34,178 nt of DNA from Nocardia cyriacigeorgica NBRC 100375 (GTDB lineage Bacteria; Actinomycetota; Actinomycetes; Mycobacteriales; Mycobacteriaceae). Numbering within the stretch: position 1 is the first letter of the stretch; each line of letters begins with the position of its first letter. A program made the position numbers and the translations under genes. Location: positions 1 through 34,178 of the forward strand of contig NZ_BAFY01000156.1 in assembly GCF_000308555.1 (NCBI RefSeq). The letters are read 5' to 3'. The notes below the pieces were generated by a model, which had not been told where the DNA came from, did not search any database, and saw nothing but the letters and a program-made list of their open reading frames with translations. Below are positions 25,002 to 34,178 of the stretch, one piece after another.

Positions 25002-26129
25002 TCACTCGACGACGGTCAGGTCTTTGCTGGTGCGGGTGAGCAGTTCCGGGCCCCCTTCGCGCACCACGAGCGTGTCCTCGATCCGGACCCCGCCGCGGCC
25101 GGGAAAGTACACACCTGGTTCGACGGTCACCGCCACGCCAGACAGCAGTGTACCCGTGCCCGCTTTCGCGATTCCGGGCGCTTCGTGGATACGCAGTCCG
25201 ACCCCGTGTCCGAGTCCGTGCACGAACAGCGCGCCGTGACCCGCGGCGTCGATGACGGCCCGGGCCGCACCGTCCACATCGGCGACCGGCACACCCGGTC
25301 GCAGGGCCTCGCGCCCGGCCCGCTGCGCCTCGCGCACCAGTTCATAGACCTCGCGCTGCCAGTCGGCCGGGCGGCCGAGTACCAGCGTTCGGGTCATGTC
25401 GGAGTGGTAGCCGCCGACGACCGCGCCGAAATCGAGTTTCACGAAGTCGCCGGTCGCCAGCACCGCATCGGTCGGACGGTGATGCGGGACAGCCGAATTC
25501 GCTCCCGCGGCGACGATGGTCTCGAAGGCGACGGCTTCGCCGCCGTGTTCGAACATCGCCCATTCCAGGTCGCGGGCCACCTGTCGTTCGGTGCGACCGG
25601 GCCGCAGCGCGCCACGGTCGAGCAGGGTGGCCAGCGCGGCGTCGCCGACCGCGCACGCCGCGCGCAGCCGGTCCACCTCGTAGGCGTCCTTGACCATGCG
25701 CAACTGTTCGACGAGCCCGGGTGTGGCGACCAGTTCCAGACCGGTGCTGAGCTCCTCGAAGCCGCGGTGCTCGTCGACGGTGACCACGTGGCTCTCGTAG
25801 CCGACGCGGCCGAGCTGCCACTCGCCGGCCAGTTCCACGACCCGGCGGGCGCACGCGCGCACGATGTCGGCGTGCAGGTCGGGCACCTGCTCGGCGACCT
25901 GGGTGCGATAGCGGCCGTCGGTACTGATGACGGTGCGGTCTTCGGCGCCGTGCGCATCCCAGGAGGACACCAGCAGTGCGGCGTTCGAGCCGGTGAAGCC
26001 GGTCAGGTACCGGATGTTGACCAGGTCGGTGACCAGCAGCCCGTCGATCTCGTTCTCCACCAGCAGACTCCGCAGCGCGCTTCGACGCGCCGCGTAGTCG
26101 GGCCGCAGCCCCGCAGCATCAGCAGACAT
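25002..26129 (-). CDS. pepQ: M24-family aminopeptidase P / dipeptidase
   Basis: A creatinase/prolidase-fold metallopeptidase that cleaves Xaa-Pro bonds. The 375-residue protein has an N-terminal domain ([17 protein letters not shown]) and the pita-bread catalytic domain. The five metal ligands are in order: Asp in [10 protein letters not shown], Asp in YHSDMTRTL, His in [13 protein letters not shown], Glu in [12 protein letters not shown] and Glu in VRIEDTLVV. It is the first gene of pepQ-efp-nusB, the same set as Rv2535c-Rv2533c. The ATG at 26129 is the first good start after the divergent region. Confidence 0.95.
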   Translation of the reverse strand: MSADAAGLRPDYAARRSALRSLLVENEIDGLLVTDLVNIRYLTGFTGSNAALLVSSWDAHGAEDRTVISTDGRYRTQVAEQVPDLHADIVRACARRVVELAGEWQLGRVGYESHVVTVDEHRGFEELSTGLELVATPGLVEQLRMVKDAYEVDRLRAACAVGDAALATLLDRGALRPGRTERQVARDLEWAMFEHGGEAVAFETIVAAGANSAVPHHRPTDAVLATGDFVKLDFGAVVGGYHSDMTRTLVLGRPADWQREVYELVREAQRAGREALRPGVPVADVDGAARAVIDAAGHGALFVHGLGHGVGLRIHEAPGIAKAGTGTLLSGVAVTVEPGVYFPGRGGVRIEDTLVVREGGPELLTRTSKDLTVVE

Positions 26130-26180
26130 GGGTCAAAGCTACCGCCGTCCTCCGCGGACTCGACACCCCAGCAGGTTTTG

Positions 26181-26192
26181 GGAGTACACTCC
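26181..26192. promoter_or_regulatory. Palindrome upstream of the MMPL gene, possible TetR operator
   Basis: GGAGT-AC-ACTCC is a perfect 5+2+5 palindrome about 40 bases upstream of the MMPL start, in the divergent pepQ/MMPL region. It overlaps a plausible promoter (TTGGGA at 26178-26183, TAGTTC at 26200-26205). The TetR gene behind MMPL is the likely binder, by inference. Confidence 0.35.
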
Positions 26193-26229
26193 GATTTACT
26201 AGTTCACTCGCAAATAGGTGGTGTCTCCT

Positions 26230-28464
26230 ATGTCAGTGCTGCTCTATCGGCTGGGAATCGGAAGTTTCCGGCGCCGCGGCCTGGTCGTGGTGGTGTGGCT
26301 CGCGGTGATCGCCGGGGCGATCGGGGCAGCGGCCACGTTGTCCGGACCGACCTCGGATACGTTCACGGTGCCCGGCACCGAATCGCAGCGGGCCATCGAT
26401 CTGATGACGCAGCGCTTCCCCGATGCCGCCGCGAACGGCGCCGCGGCGAGGGTGGTGCTGGTGGCCCCGGAGGGCAACCGCCTCGAGGACGCGAGGCAGA
26501 AGATCGATCGGGTCCGTGACCAGCTGGCGGTCGGCCCGAATGTCGCGCAGGTCGGCGACCTCGGCCCCGCCACCATCGCCGCCGACGGACGAACGGGCCT
26601 GATCGAGGTGTCGTATCGGGTGAGCCGGGAAGAACTGACCGAGGCCGATCGCGACGCCGTCGCTGCGGCGCTCATCATCGCCCGCGAGGCGGGGTTGACC
26701 GCCGAAGCCGGGGCCGACGCCGCAGCCGCCCCCGATGAGGGCGCAGGCGAAACCATCGGCGTGCTGGTGGCGGCGGTGGTGCTGCTGATCACCCTCGGCT
26801 CACTGCTGGCGGCCGGATTGCCGCTGCTGGTGGCGGCCGCCGGGCTCACCGTCGGACTGGCCATGATCACCGCGGCGAGCGGCTTCGCCGACCTGAACAC
26901 CGATACCTCGGCGCTGGCACTGATGCTGGGCATCGCGGTCGCCATCGACTACTCGCTGTTCATCATCCTGCGCTACCGCCAGCTCGCCGCCGAGGGTTAT
27001 GCGCTGCCCGAAGCCGCCGGTCAGGCCGTCGGGCGGGCCGGCTCGGCGGTGTTGTTCGCCGGTCTCACCGTGGTCATCGCTCTGGCCGGATTGACGGTGG
27101 TCGGCATCCCGGCACTCACTCAGGTCGGCGTGGCGGCGGCGTTCACCGTCGCGATGGCGGTGATCGCGGCCTTGACGCTCTTGCCGGCCCTGCTCGGCTT
27201 CGGCGGCGCGCGGCTGGTGCGGGTGCGTAGCCCGCGCCGCGGCACCGGGAATGCCCGGATGACGATGGGCAGGAGGTGGGCCACCACCGTGGTAGGACAC
27301 CGGCTGCCGGTACTGCTCGGCGCCACAGCGATTCTGCTGCTGGCGGCGGTGCCCGCGCTGGATCTGCGGCTCGGCTTCCCGGACGACGGCACCGCGCCGG
27401 CCGACACCACCCAGCGCAAGGCCTACGACCTGATCGCGGACGGGTTCGGCCCCGGCGTCAACGGCCCGCTCACCGTGGTGGTCGACGCGGGCGCCGACGG
27501 GGCCGCCCCCGCCGCGGCCGCCCGAGCGCGCACGATCATCGACGGCCTCGACGGAGTGGCGGCCATCGCGCCGCCGGTCTTCGACGCCACCGGCGCCACC
27601 GCATTGCTGTCGGTGATACCCGAACGCGGTCCGGCCGATCCCGCCACCGCTGAGGTTCTCGAGGCCATCCGCACCGAGGCCGGGCGCGCCGAACTGCCGG
27701 GTGCCGCGCGAGTGATGGTCACCGGCCAGACCGCCCTCGATATCGACTCGTCGGCGAAATTGCGGGCCGCGCTGCTGCCCTACCTCGCTCTGGTCGGCGG
27801 CCTGGCCTTCGTGCTGTTGATCCTGGTATTCCGTTCCTTGCTGGTTCCGCTGGTCGCGGCCGCCGGGTTCCTGCTCAGTGTGGCGGCAACCTTCGGCGTG
27901 GTGGTCGCGGTGTTCCAGTGGGGCTGGTTCAACGATCAGCTGGGTGTGCAGTCCTCCGGCATCATCGTCAACCTGCTGCCGGTGATGTTGGTCGGCATGG
28001 TGTTCGGGCTGGCGATGGACTACCAGGTGTTCCTGGTGACCCGCATGCGGGAGGAGCATCTGCGCGGACGCAGCACCGATGCCGCGATCGTGGACGGCTT
28101 CGCCGCGGGCGCCAGGGTGGTCACCGCCGCCGCGATCATCATGATCAGTGTGTTCGCCGGATTCCTGTTCTCGGCCACACCGATGGTGCAGTCTTTCGGT
28201 TTCGCCCTCGCGGCCGCGGTGCTCTTCGATGCGTTCCTGGTCCGCATGACGGTGGTGCCGGCCATGATGTCGCTGCTGGGCCGGAAGGGCTGGTGGCTGC
28301 CAGGATGGCTGGATCGACTGCTGCCCGAGATCGACGTCGAGGGACGCAAGCTCGATGACCTCGGCGCTGGAGCACCCGACGCCGTGGCGCCGACCCCGCG
28401 CGGCGCACAGACGGTGGACGCGGCCGCTGTTGCAGAATCGAGTCAGCCGCCGTCGCGGGATTGA
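26230..28464 (+). CDS. MMPL-family RND transporter
   Basis: A 744-residue MMPL exporter. Two periplasmic loops are framed by membrane bundles in the usual 1+5+1+5 layout. The proton-relay Asp-Tyr pairs are visible as GIAVAIDYSLFIILRYR and GLAMDYQVFLVTRMRE, both essential in mycobacterial MmpL proteins. RRRGLVVVVWLAVIA is the first membrane segment. Substrates of this family range from lipids to drugs and cannot be told here. The ATG at 26230 is preceded by AGGTGG. A TetR gene follows 21 bases downstream, so the two form a likely self-regulated pair. Confidence 0.93.
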   Translation: MSVLLYRLGIGSFRRRGLVVVVWLAVIAGAIGAAATLSGPTSDTFTVPGTESQRAIDLMTQRFPDAAANGAAARVVLVAPEGNRLEDARQKIDRVRDQLAVGPNVAQVGDLGPATIAADGRTGLIEVSYRVSREELTEADRDAVAAALIIAREAGLTAEAGADAAAAPDEGAGETIGVLVAAVVLLITLGSLLAAGLPLLVAAAGLTVGLAMITAASGFADLNTDTSALALMLGIAVAIDYSLFIILRYRQLAAEGYALPEAAGQAVGRAGSAVLFAGLTVVIALAGLTVVGIPALTQVGVAAAFTVAMAVIAALTLLPALLGFGGARLVRVRSPRRGTGNARMTMGRRWATTVVGHRLPVLLGATAILLLAAVPALDLRLGFPDDGTAPADTTQRKAYDLIADGFGPGVNGPLTVVVDAGADGAAPAAAARARTIIDGLDGVAAIAPPVFDATGATALLSVIPERGPADPATAEVLEAIRTEAGRAELPGAARVMVTGQTALDIDSSAKLRAALLPYLALVGGLAFVLLILVFRSLLVPLVAAAGFLLSVAATFGVVVAVFQWGWFNDQLGVQSSGIIVNLLPVMLVGMVFGLAMDYQVFLVTRMREEHLRGRSTDAAIVDGFAAGARVVTAAAIIMISVFAGFLFSATPMVQSFGFALAAAVLFDAFLVRMTVVPAMMSLLGRKGWWLPGWLDRLLPEIDVEGRKLDDLGAGAPDAVAPTPRGAQTVDAAAVAESSQPPSRD

Positions 28465-28485
28465 GCACAGGGAGTGGGGTACACG

Positions 28486-29166
28486 GTGAGTTCGTCGGTC
28501 GGAGATCAGCAATCCGCAGCAGCCGGAAAGCAACCCTCCGGTGCGACGGCCGGCCGGTCCACGGCGTCGCCACGCGCGGCCAAGCCCGCCCGGGGGCTGC
28601 GCGAGCTCAAGAAGGCCAGGACCGCGGCCGCCATCCAGCGCCATGCCATGACCCTGTTCGAGACCAACGGTTATGACGCGACGCCGGTCGAAGCGGTGGC
28701 CGCGGCGGCCGAAGTCGCCCCGAGCACCGTGTACCGCTACTTCCCCACCAAAGAAGATCTCGTCATCTCCGACGAGTACGACAACGTGCTGTTCACCAAG
28801 CTGGCCGAACAACCGGCCGAGGCAAGCGCGGTGGAAGCGTTGCGCGCCGCCTTTCACGAGGTGAGCGCCGAGATGTCGGAGGCCGACATCGAACTCGGCC
28901 GGCGCCGGACCCGGCTGATGTTGCATGAGCCGGGCCTGCGCGGGGCCACGCTGACCAACCTGCTCGCCATCGAACGCGCGATCGCCGATCTGGTCGCGCA
29001 ACGGACCGGAGGCGACAGCGACGACCCGGAAATCGCCTGGTTCAGCGGCGCGGTCGTCGGTATAGCGCTCGGGTTCATGCGCCGCTGGGTGGACAATCCC
29101 GATCGCGACGTGGTGTCGGTGTTCGACGACGCGCTCGACCGGCTGGCCTCCGGACTCAGCTTCTGA
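28486..29166 (+). CDS. TetR-family regulator linked to the MMPL transporter
   Basis: A 226-residue TetR protein with an extended N-terminus of about 40 residues (low complexity, Ala/Ser rich), then the HTH: RTAAAIQRHAMTLFETNGYD, VEAVAAAAEVAPSTVYRYFP, TKEDLVI. The C-terminal part carries helices ending SVFDDALDRLASGLSF. The GTG at 28486 has GGAG 11 bases upstream; an in-frame GTG at 28474 is the alternative. It is cotranscribed with the MMPL gene and probably represses it. Confidence 0.9.
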   Translation: MSSSVGDQQSAAAGKQPSGATAGRSTASPRAAKPARGLRELKKARTAAAIQRHAMTLFETNGYDATPVEAVAAAAEVAPSTVYRYFPTKEDLVISDEYDNVLFTKLAEQPAEASAVEALRAAFHEVSAEMSEADIELGRRRTRLMLHEPGLRGATLTNLLAIERAIADLVAQRTGGDSDDPEIAWFSGAVVGIALGFMRRWVDNPDRDVVSVFDDALDRLASGLSF

Positions 29167-29202
29167 CAGCTGCGAATCGAGCGGTATTCACAGCCGTCAC
29201 GG

Positions 29203-29211
29203 TTATCCACA
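29203..29211 (+). promoter_or_regulatory. Perfect DnaA-box match
   Basis: TTATCCACA, the consensus DnaA box, lies 51 bases upstream of the prepilin-peptidase start, with a related TATTCACAG at 29185-29193. It could mark DnaA-controlled transcription or chromosome-associated DnaA binding. A nine-base match may also be chance. Confidence 0.4.
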
Positions 29212-29262
29212 ATCGGTCCTCGGTGCCTCCCGCGCGGACCGCCGCCCTGTCACTGTCGACGG

Positions 29263-29826
29263 ATGGAGATCTTCGCGCTCATCGCGCTCGCTGCTTGGTG
29301 TATGGCATTGAGCGTCAGCGATATTCGCAGCAGGCGGCTGCCTGATCTGCTCACCGGTCCCGGCGCGGCCGTCGTGTTCGCCTACGCGGGGTGCACCGGC
29401 AGGCTCGCCGCGGCTCTGGCCGGGGCTGCGCTGCTGGCCGTGCCGTATCTCATCGTGCACGTGGTGACGCCGGCCGCGTTCGGGGCCGGCGATGTCAAGC
29501 TCGCCATCGGGCTCGGGGCGGCCGCTGGGATGTGCGGCGGGCGGGTGTGGGTCTGGGCCGCCATCGGTGCGCCGCTGCTGACCGCCGTCGCCGGCATCGC
29601 GGCACTCGCGATGTCTCTGCGCGAACGTGGCCGGACCGATCCGGCCGCCGAGCCGATCGGCTCATCCGCCGGATCGGTCCGGGGCCCGCGGCGGCCGCGC
29701 TGGAGACGCAGCCTGCACAGGTCTCGCACCCGCGCGCCCGCAGCGTCATCGACGGCCGGTCCGGTCGCCGTGCCGCACGGTCCGTCGATGTGCGTGGCGA
29801 CGCTGCTCGCGATCGGGTTCGGGTGA
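29263..29826 (+). CDS. A24-family prepilin peptidase-like membrane protease
   Basis: A 187-residue aspartyl protease of the prepilin-peptidase type. The two catalytic aspartates are D20 ([12 protein letters not shown]) and D77 in [11 protein letters not shown] (the GxGD motif). About five hydrophobic segments are visible. Between the segment ending near residue 116 and the last one ([16 protein letters not shown]) lies a hydrophilic, Arg/Pro-rich stretch of about 50 residues encoded over a large palindrome (29631-29682). It is upstream of aroC, as usual in actinobacteria, but the usual aroE neighbour is replaced by the MMPL/TetR pair. Confidence 0.88.
   Translation: MEIFALIALAAWCMALSVSDIRSRRLPDLLTGPGAAVVFAYAGCTGRLAAALAGAALLAVPYLIVHVVTPAAFGAGDVKLAIGLGAAAGMCGGRVWVWAAIGAPLLTAVAGIAALAMSLRERGRTDPAAEPIGSSAGSVRGPRRPRWRRSLHRSRTRAPAASSTAGPVAVPHGPSMCVATLLAIGFG
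29631..29682. repeat. Large perfect inverted repeat inside the prepilin-peptidase gene
   Basis: Arms 29631-29645 and 29668-29682 are exact complements over 15 bases. Between them lies a second perfect palindrome, GAGCCGATCGGCTC (29650-29663). The structure encodes the hydrophilic insertion of the protease. Confidence 0.9.
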
Positions 29827-29922
29827 CCACGCGGCAACCGTTCGGCGCCGACGGAGAGGGTGCCGCTGATCACGATGGACCGGTTTCCCGGCGGAGAGCG
29901 TCGCCATGGAAAGATGGACGGC

Positions 29923-31136
29923 GTGCTGCGCTGGATAACTGCTGGAGAATCCCATGGTCCCGCTCTCGTCGCCATCCTCGACGGGATGGTGGCCGGTGTC
30001 GAGGTGACGTCGGACGAGATCTCCGCGCAGTTGGCGCGCCGTCGGCTCGGGTACGGGCGCGGCGCCCGGATGAAGTTCGAAGCCGACAAGGTCACCATCG
30101 TCGGCGGTGTCCGACACGGTCGCACCATGGGTGGCCCGGTCGCCATCGAGGTGGCCAACTCCGAATGGCCGAAGTGGACCACGGTCATGTCCGCCGACCC
30201 GGTGGATCCGGCCGAACTGGCCGATCTGGCACGCAATGCGCCGCTGACCCGCCCCCGCCCGGGCCACGCCGACTACTCGGGCATGCTCAAGTACGGCTTC
30301 GACGACGCCCGCCCGGTGCTCGAGCGCGCCAGCGCCCGCGAGACCGCGGCCCGCGTCGCGGCGGGCACGGTGGCGCGCGCGTTCCTGCGCCAGGCGTTCG
30401 GGGTGGAGGTCGTCTCGCATGTGATCTCGATCGGTACCGCCGCCAACACCACCGGCCACGTCCCGACCGCCGCCGACCTGGACGCGATCGACGCCAGCCC
30501 GGTGCGCGCCTTCGATGCCGAGGCCGAAGCGGCGATGATCGCCGAGATCGAAGCCGCCAAGAAGGACGGCGACACCCTCGGCGGGGTCGTCGAGGTCGTG
30601 GTGGAGGGACTTCCGGTCGGTCTCGGCTCCTTCACCAGCGGCGAAAACCGCCTCGACTCGCGACTGGCCGCCGCGCTCATGGGCATTCAGGCGATCAAGG
30701 GTGTCGAGGTGGGCGACGGTTTCGAGACCGCGCGCCGGCGCGGCAGCCAGGCCCACGACGAGATGAAGCCCGGCCCCGACGGCGTGCTGCGCTCGACCAA
30801 CCGGGCCGGCGGCCTGGAAGGCGGCATGACCAATGGCGAAGCCCTGCGGGTGCGTGCGGCGATGAAGCCGATCTCCACGGTGCCGCGCGCGCTGTCGACG
30901 GTCGATATGAGCAGCGGCGAGGAAGCCGTCGCGATTCACCAGCGTTCGGATGTGTGCGCGGTGCCCGCGGCCGGCGTGGTGGCCGAATCGATGGTGGCGC
31001 TGGTGCTCGCGCAGGCCGCGCTGGAGAAGTTCGGCGGCGATTCGCTCACCGAGACCTGCGACAACATCACCAGCTACGTCAAGCGCATCAGCACCCGTCC
31101 GCATGTGGCGCCGACCGACGCGGACAGTCGGGCACG

Positions 31137-31140
<4 letters not shown>
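29923..31140 (+). CDS. aroC: Chorismate synthase
   Basis: AroC makes chorismate from EPSP, using reduced FMN, the last step of the shikimate pathway. The 405-residue protein starts [11 protein letters not shown] (signature 1) and has [54 protein letters not shown], the [16 protein letters not shown] signature and the C-terminal [20 protein letters not shown]. The GTG at 29923 is chosen because the homologous M. tuberculosis protein starts at the same point; an in-frame ATG at 29914 is possible. It is followed by aroK with a four-base overlap. Confidence 0.97.
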
Positions 31141-33118
<1,978 letters not shown>

Positions 33119-33124
33119 GACCTC

Positions 33125-33154
33125 GTGATCCCCCGAGGCCGCCCGGGGGATCAC
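33125..33154. terminator. Strong terminator after aroB (bidirectional)
   Basis: GTGATCCCCCG (33125-33135) and CGGGGGATCAC (33144-33154) form a perfect 11-base stem with an 8-base loop. It begins 7 bases after the aroB stop and ends 5 bases before the stop of the convergent membrane-protein gene. Confidence 0.88.
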
Positions 33155-33158
33155 CGCG

Positions 33159-33626
33159 TCAGGACGCGGTCGCTACCGGCTGATGGGTACCGGCCGCGGC
33201 GGAGCCGTCCTTACTGCCGAGCCTGCGCCCGAGCGCGATTCCGGCCAGGGCCGGGATGAAGATCAGCAGCACGATGAACGAGGCGCCCGCGGTCATTTCG
33301 AACAGCAGCCCGTTGTCGCCGAGCGCGAACCCAGGCAGCAGGTCCAGGATCCAGGACACCGCGCCGCTGGCGAGGCCGCCCGCCACCGCGGCCTTCAACC
33401 ACGGAATGGTCAGATCGGCGCCGCCATCGCCCCCCGGATGCGCGGCCCGGTCGCGACGGCCGTCGAGAAAGCCCCATCCGAGGCCCGCGGCGATGATCAC
33501 CACCAGGCACAGCAACCGCATCCACGCGCCCTGCGTCGGCCAGTTCACCATGCCGATCCCCAGCAGGACCCGCAAGCCGACGACCAGCGCACCGAGCACT
33601 GTGGCCCGCAACACCCAAGCTGTCAT
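33159..33626 (-). CDS. B-4DMT-family small membrane protein (Rv2536-type)
   Basis: A 155-residue protein with four hydrophobic segments: near the start (VLRATVLGALVVGLRVLLGI), in LCLVVIIAAGLGWGFLDGRR, in LKAAVAGGLASGAVSWILDL and in FIVLLIFIPALAGIALGRR. Its mycobacterial counterpart is Rv2536, found next to the aro genes. The name B-4DMT suggests transporter relatives, but no substrate is known to me. I chose the ATG at 33626 by comparison with Rv2536; ATG at 33638 is an alternative. It converges on aroB with a shared terminator. Confidence 0.8.
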   Translation of the reverse strand: MTAWVLRATVLGALVVGLRVLLGIGMVNWPTQGAWMRLLCLVVIIAAGLGWGFLDGRRDRAAHPGGDGGADLTIPWLKAAVAGGLASGAVSWILDLLPGFALGDNGLLFEMTAGASFIVLLIFIPALAGIALGRRLGSKDGSAAAGTHQPVATAS

Positions 33627-33806
33627 GCCGACCACCATAACCCCCACCCCCTCCACACAAAACTAGAACCCGTTACAGAGTTGGCCGTGTCGGAACCGGA
33701 GTCGATAACCGCCAGTTCACCGCGGCGTTTCCCAACCATGGTGAAGCGGTCGCGGCACTGGTAGAGACTTCCTGGTCGGTTCTCGACTGTGGAGGCGAAG
33801 GCGCGA

Positions 33807-34178
33807 ATGGTTCTCGATCTCGGAGTGCAGCCGGCATACCGGCACGGTGTCTACCCGGACGAGAACGGCAGATTCGGCGCGTTCGGCGGGCGCTACGTTC
33901 CCGAAGGCCTCATGCCCGCACTACTCGATCTCGAGCGGGCCTATCGGCGGGCCCGCGCCGATCCGGCATTCGACGAACACCTCACCACCCTGCTGCGCGA
34001 TCGGGTGGGCCGCCCCACCCGGCTGCACGAGGCGCCCCGCTTCGCCGCGACACTGGGTGTGCCCGGTCTGAAGGTCTATCTCAAACGCGAGGATATGGCG
34101 TACACCGGCTCGCACAAGATCAACAACGCGCTCGGGCAGGCGCTGCTGGCGCAGCGCCTCGGCAAGACGAGGATCGTC
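33807..34178 (+). CDS. Tryptophan synthase beta-subunit-like protein (partial, N-terminal part)
   Basis: The visible 124 residues match TrpB: GRFGAFGGRYVPEGLMPALL, GRPTRLHEAPRFA, then LKREDMAYTGSHKINNALGQ with the PLP-binding Lys in SHK, and ALLAQRLGKTRIV. Ordinary actinobacterial TrpB reads KREDLNHTG-SHKINN; here Asn-His is replaced by Ala-Tyr, so this may be a paralog with a changed substrate. The ATG at 33807 has GAAGG 5 bases upstream; an in-frame GTG at 33789 is possible. The gene runs off the right edge. Confidence 0.82.
   Translation, partial: MVLDLGVQPAYRHGVYPDENGRFGAFGGRYVPEGLMPALLDLERAYRRARADPAFDEHLTTLLRDRVGRPTRLHEAPRFAATLGVPGLKVYLKREDMAYTGSHKINNALGQALLAQRLGKTRIV

Noticed and set aside
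26800..29001. Long antisense frame across the MMPL and TetR genes
   Set aside because: A shadow of two well-supported genes; its product is His/Gln/Gly/Arg-rich without motifs.

Overview
The window is about 34 kb of high-GC DNA with GTG starts, four-base start/stop overlaps and protein sequences typical of mycolic-acid actinobacteria. Gene order and residues point to Nocardia or a close relative. This is inferred from conserved synteny with Mycobacterium tuberculosis (the Rv1379-Rv1392 and Rv2533c-Rv2540c neighbourhoods); no 16S gene is present.

Left part (1-13.5 kb, all minus strand): a pyrimidine and core-metabolism run. In transcription order it is pyrR, pyrB, pyrC, a PH-like membrane protein, carA, carB, pyrF, a gap of about 850 bp, then mihF, gmk, rpoZ, coaBC and metK (metK runs off the left edge). 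The pyr genes are translationally coupled by 1-4 base overlaps. The pyrR leader carries a PyrR-binding hairpin that would bury the Shine-Dalgarno sequence.

Middle part (13.9-23.6 kb): an accessory block between pyrR and nusB. It holds a CycA-type D-Ser/D-Ala/Gly permease, an AlkB-like dioxygenase, a stand-alone HD (alarmone-hydrolase-like) protein, a TetR regulator divergent from a zinc-free quinone oxidoreductase, a DUF4334 protein, a serpin with an unusual proline-rich tail, and a soxR/MFS divergent pair with a well-formed SoxR-type promoter. Several of these genes have a -10 hexamer 6-8 bases before the start codon, suggesting leaderless mRNAs.

Right part (23.6-34.2 kb): YciI-like protein, nusB, efp and pepQ on the minus strand; then on the plus strand an MMPL exporter with its TetR regulator, a prepilin peptidase, and the overlapping shikimate genes aroC, aroK and aroB. 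They are followed by a B-4DMT membrane protein (minus) and the start of a divergent trpB-like gene (right edge). From my knowledge of relatives, aroC-aroK-aroB-pepQ-efp-nusB-pyrR...metK is an ancestral single-strand run. Here it appears broken twice: by the accessory block, and by a clean inversion of the prepilin peptidase-to-B-4DMT segment.

I found no insertion sequences, CRISPR arrays, tRNA or rRNA genes. The most interesting leads are the PyrR leader hairpin, the paired SoxR-type boxes, the arginine-rich tail on AroK, a large perfect palindrome inside the prepilin peptidase gene, the serpin tail (possible frameshift), and the inversion.
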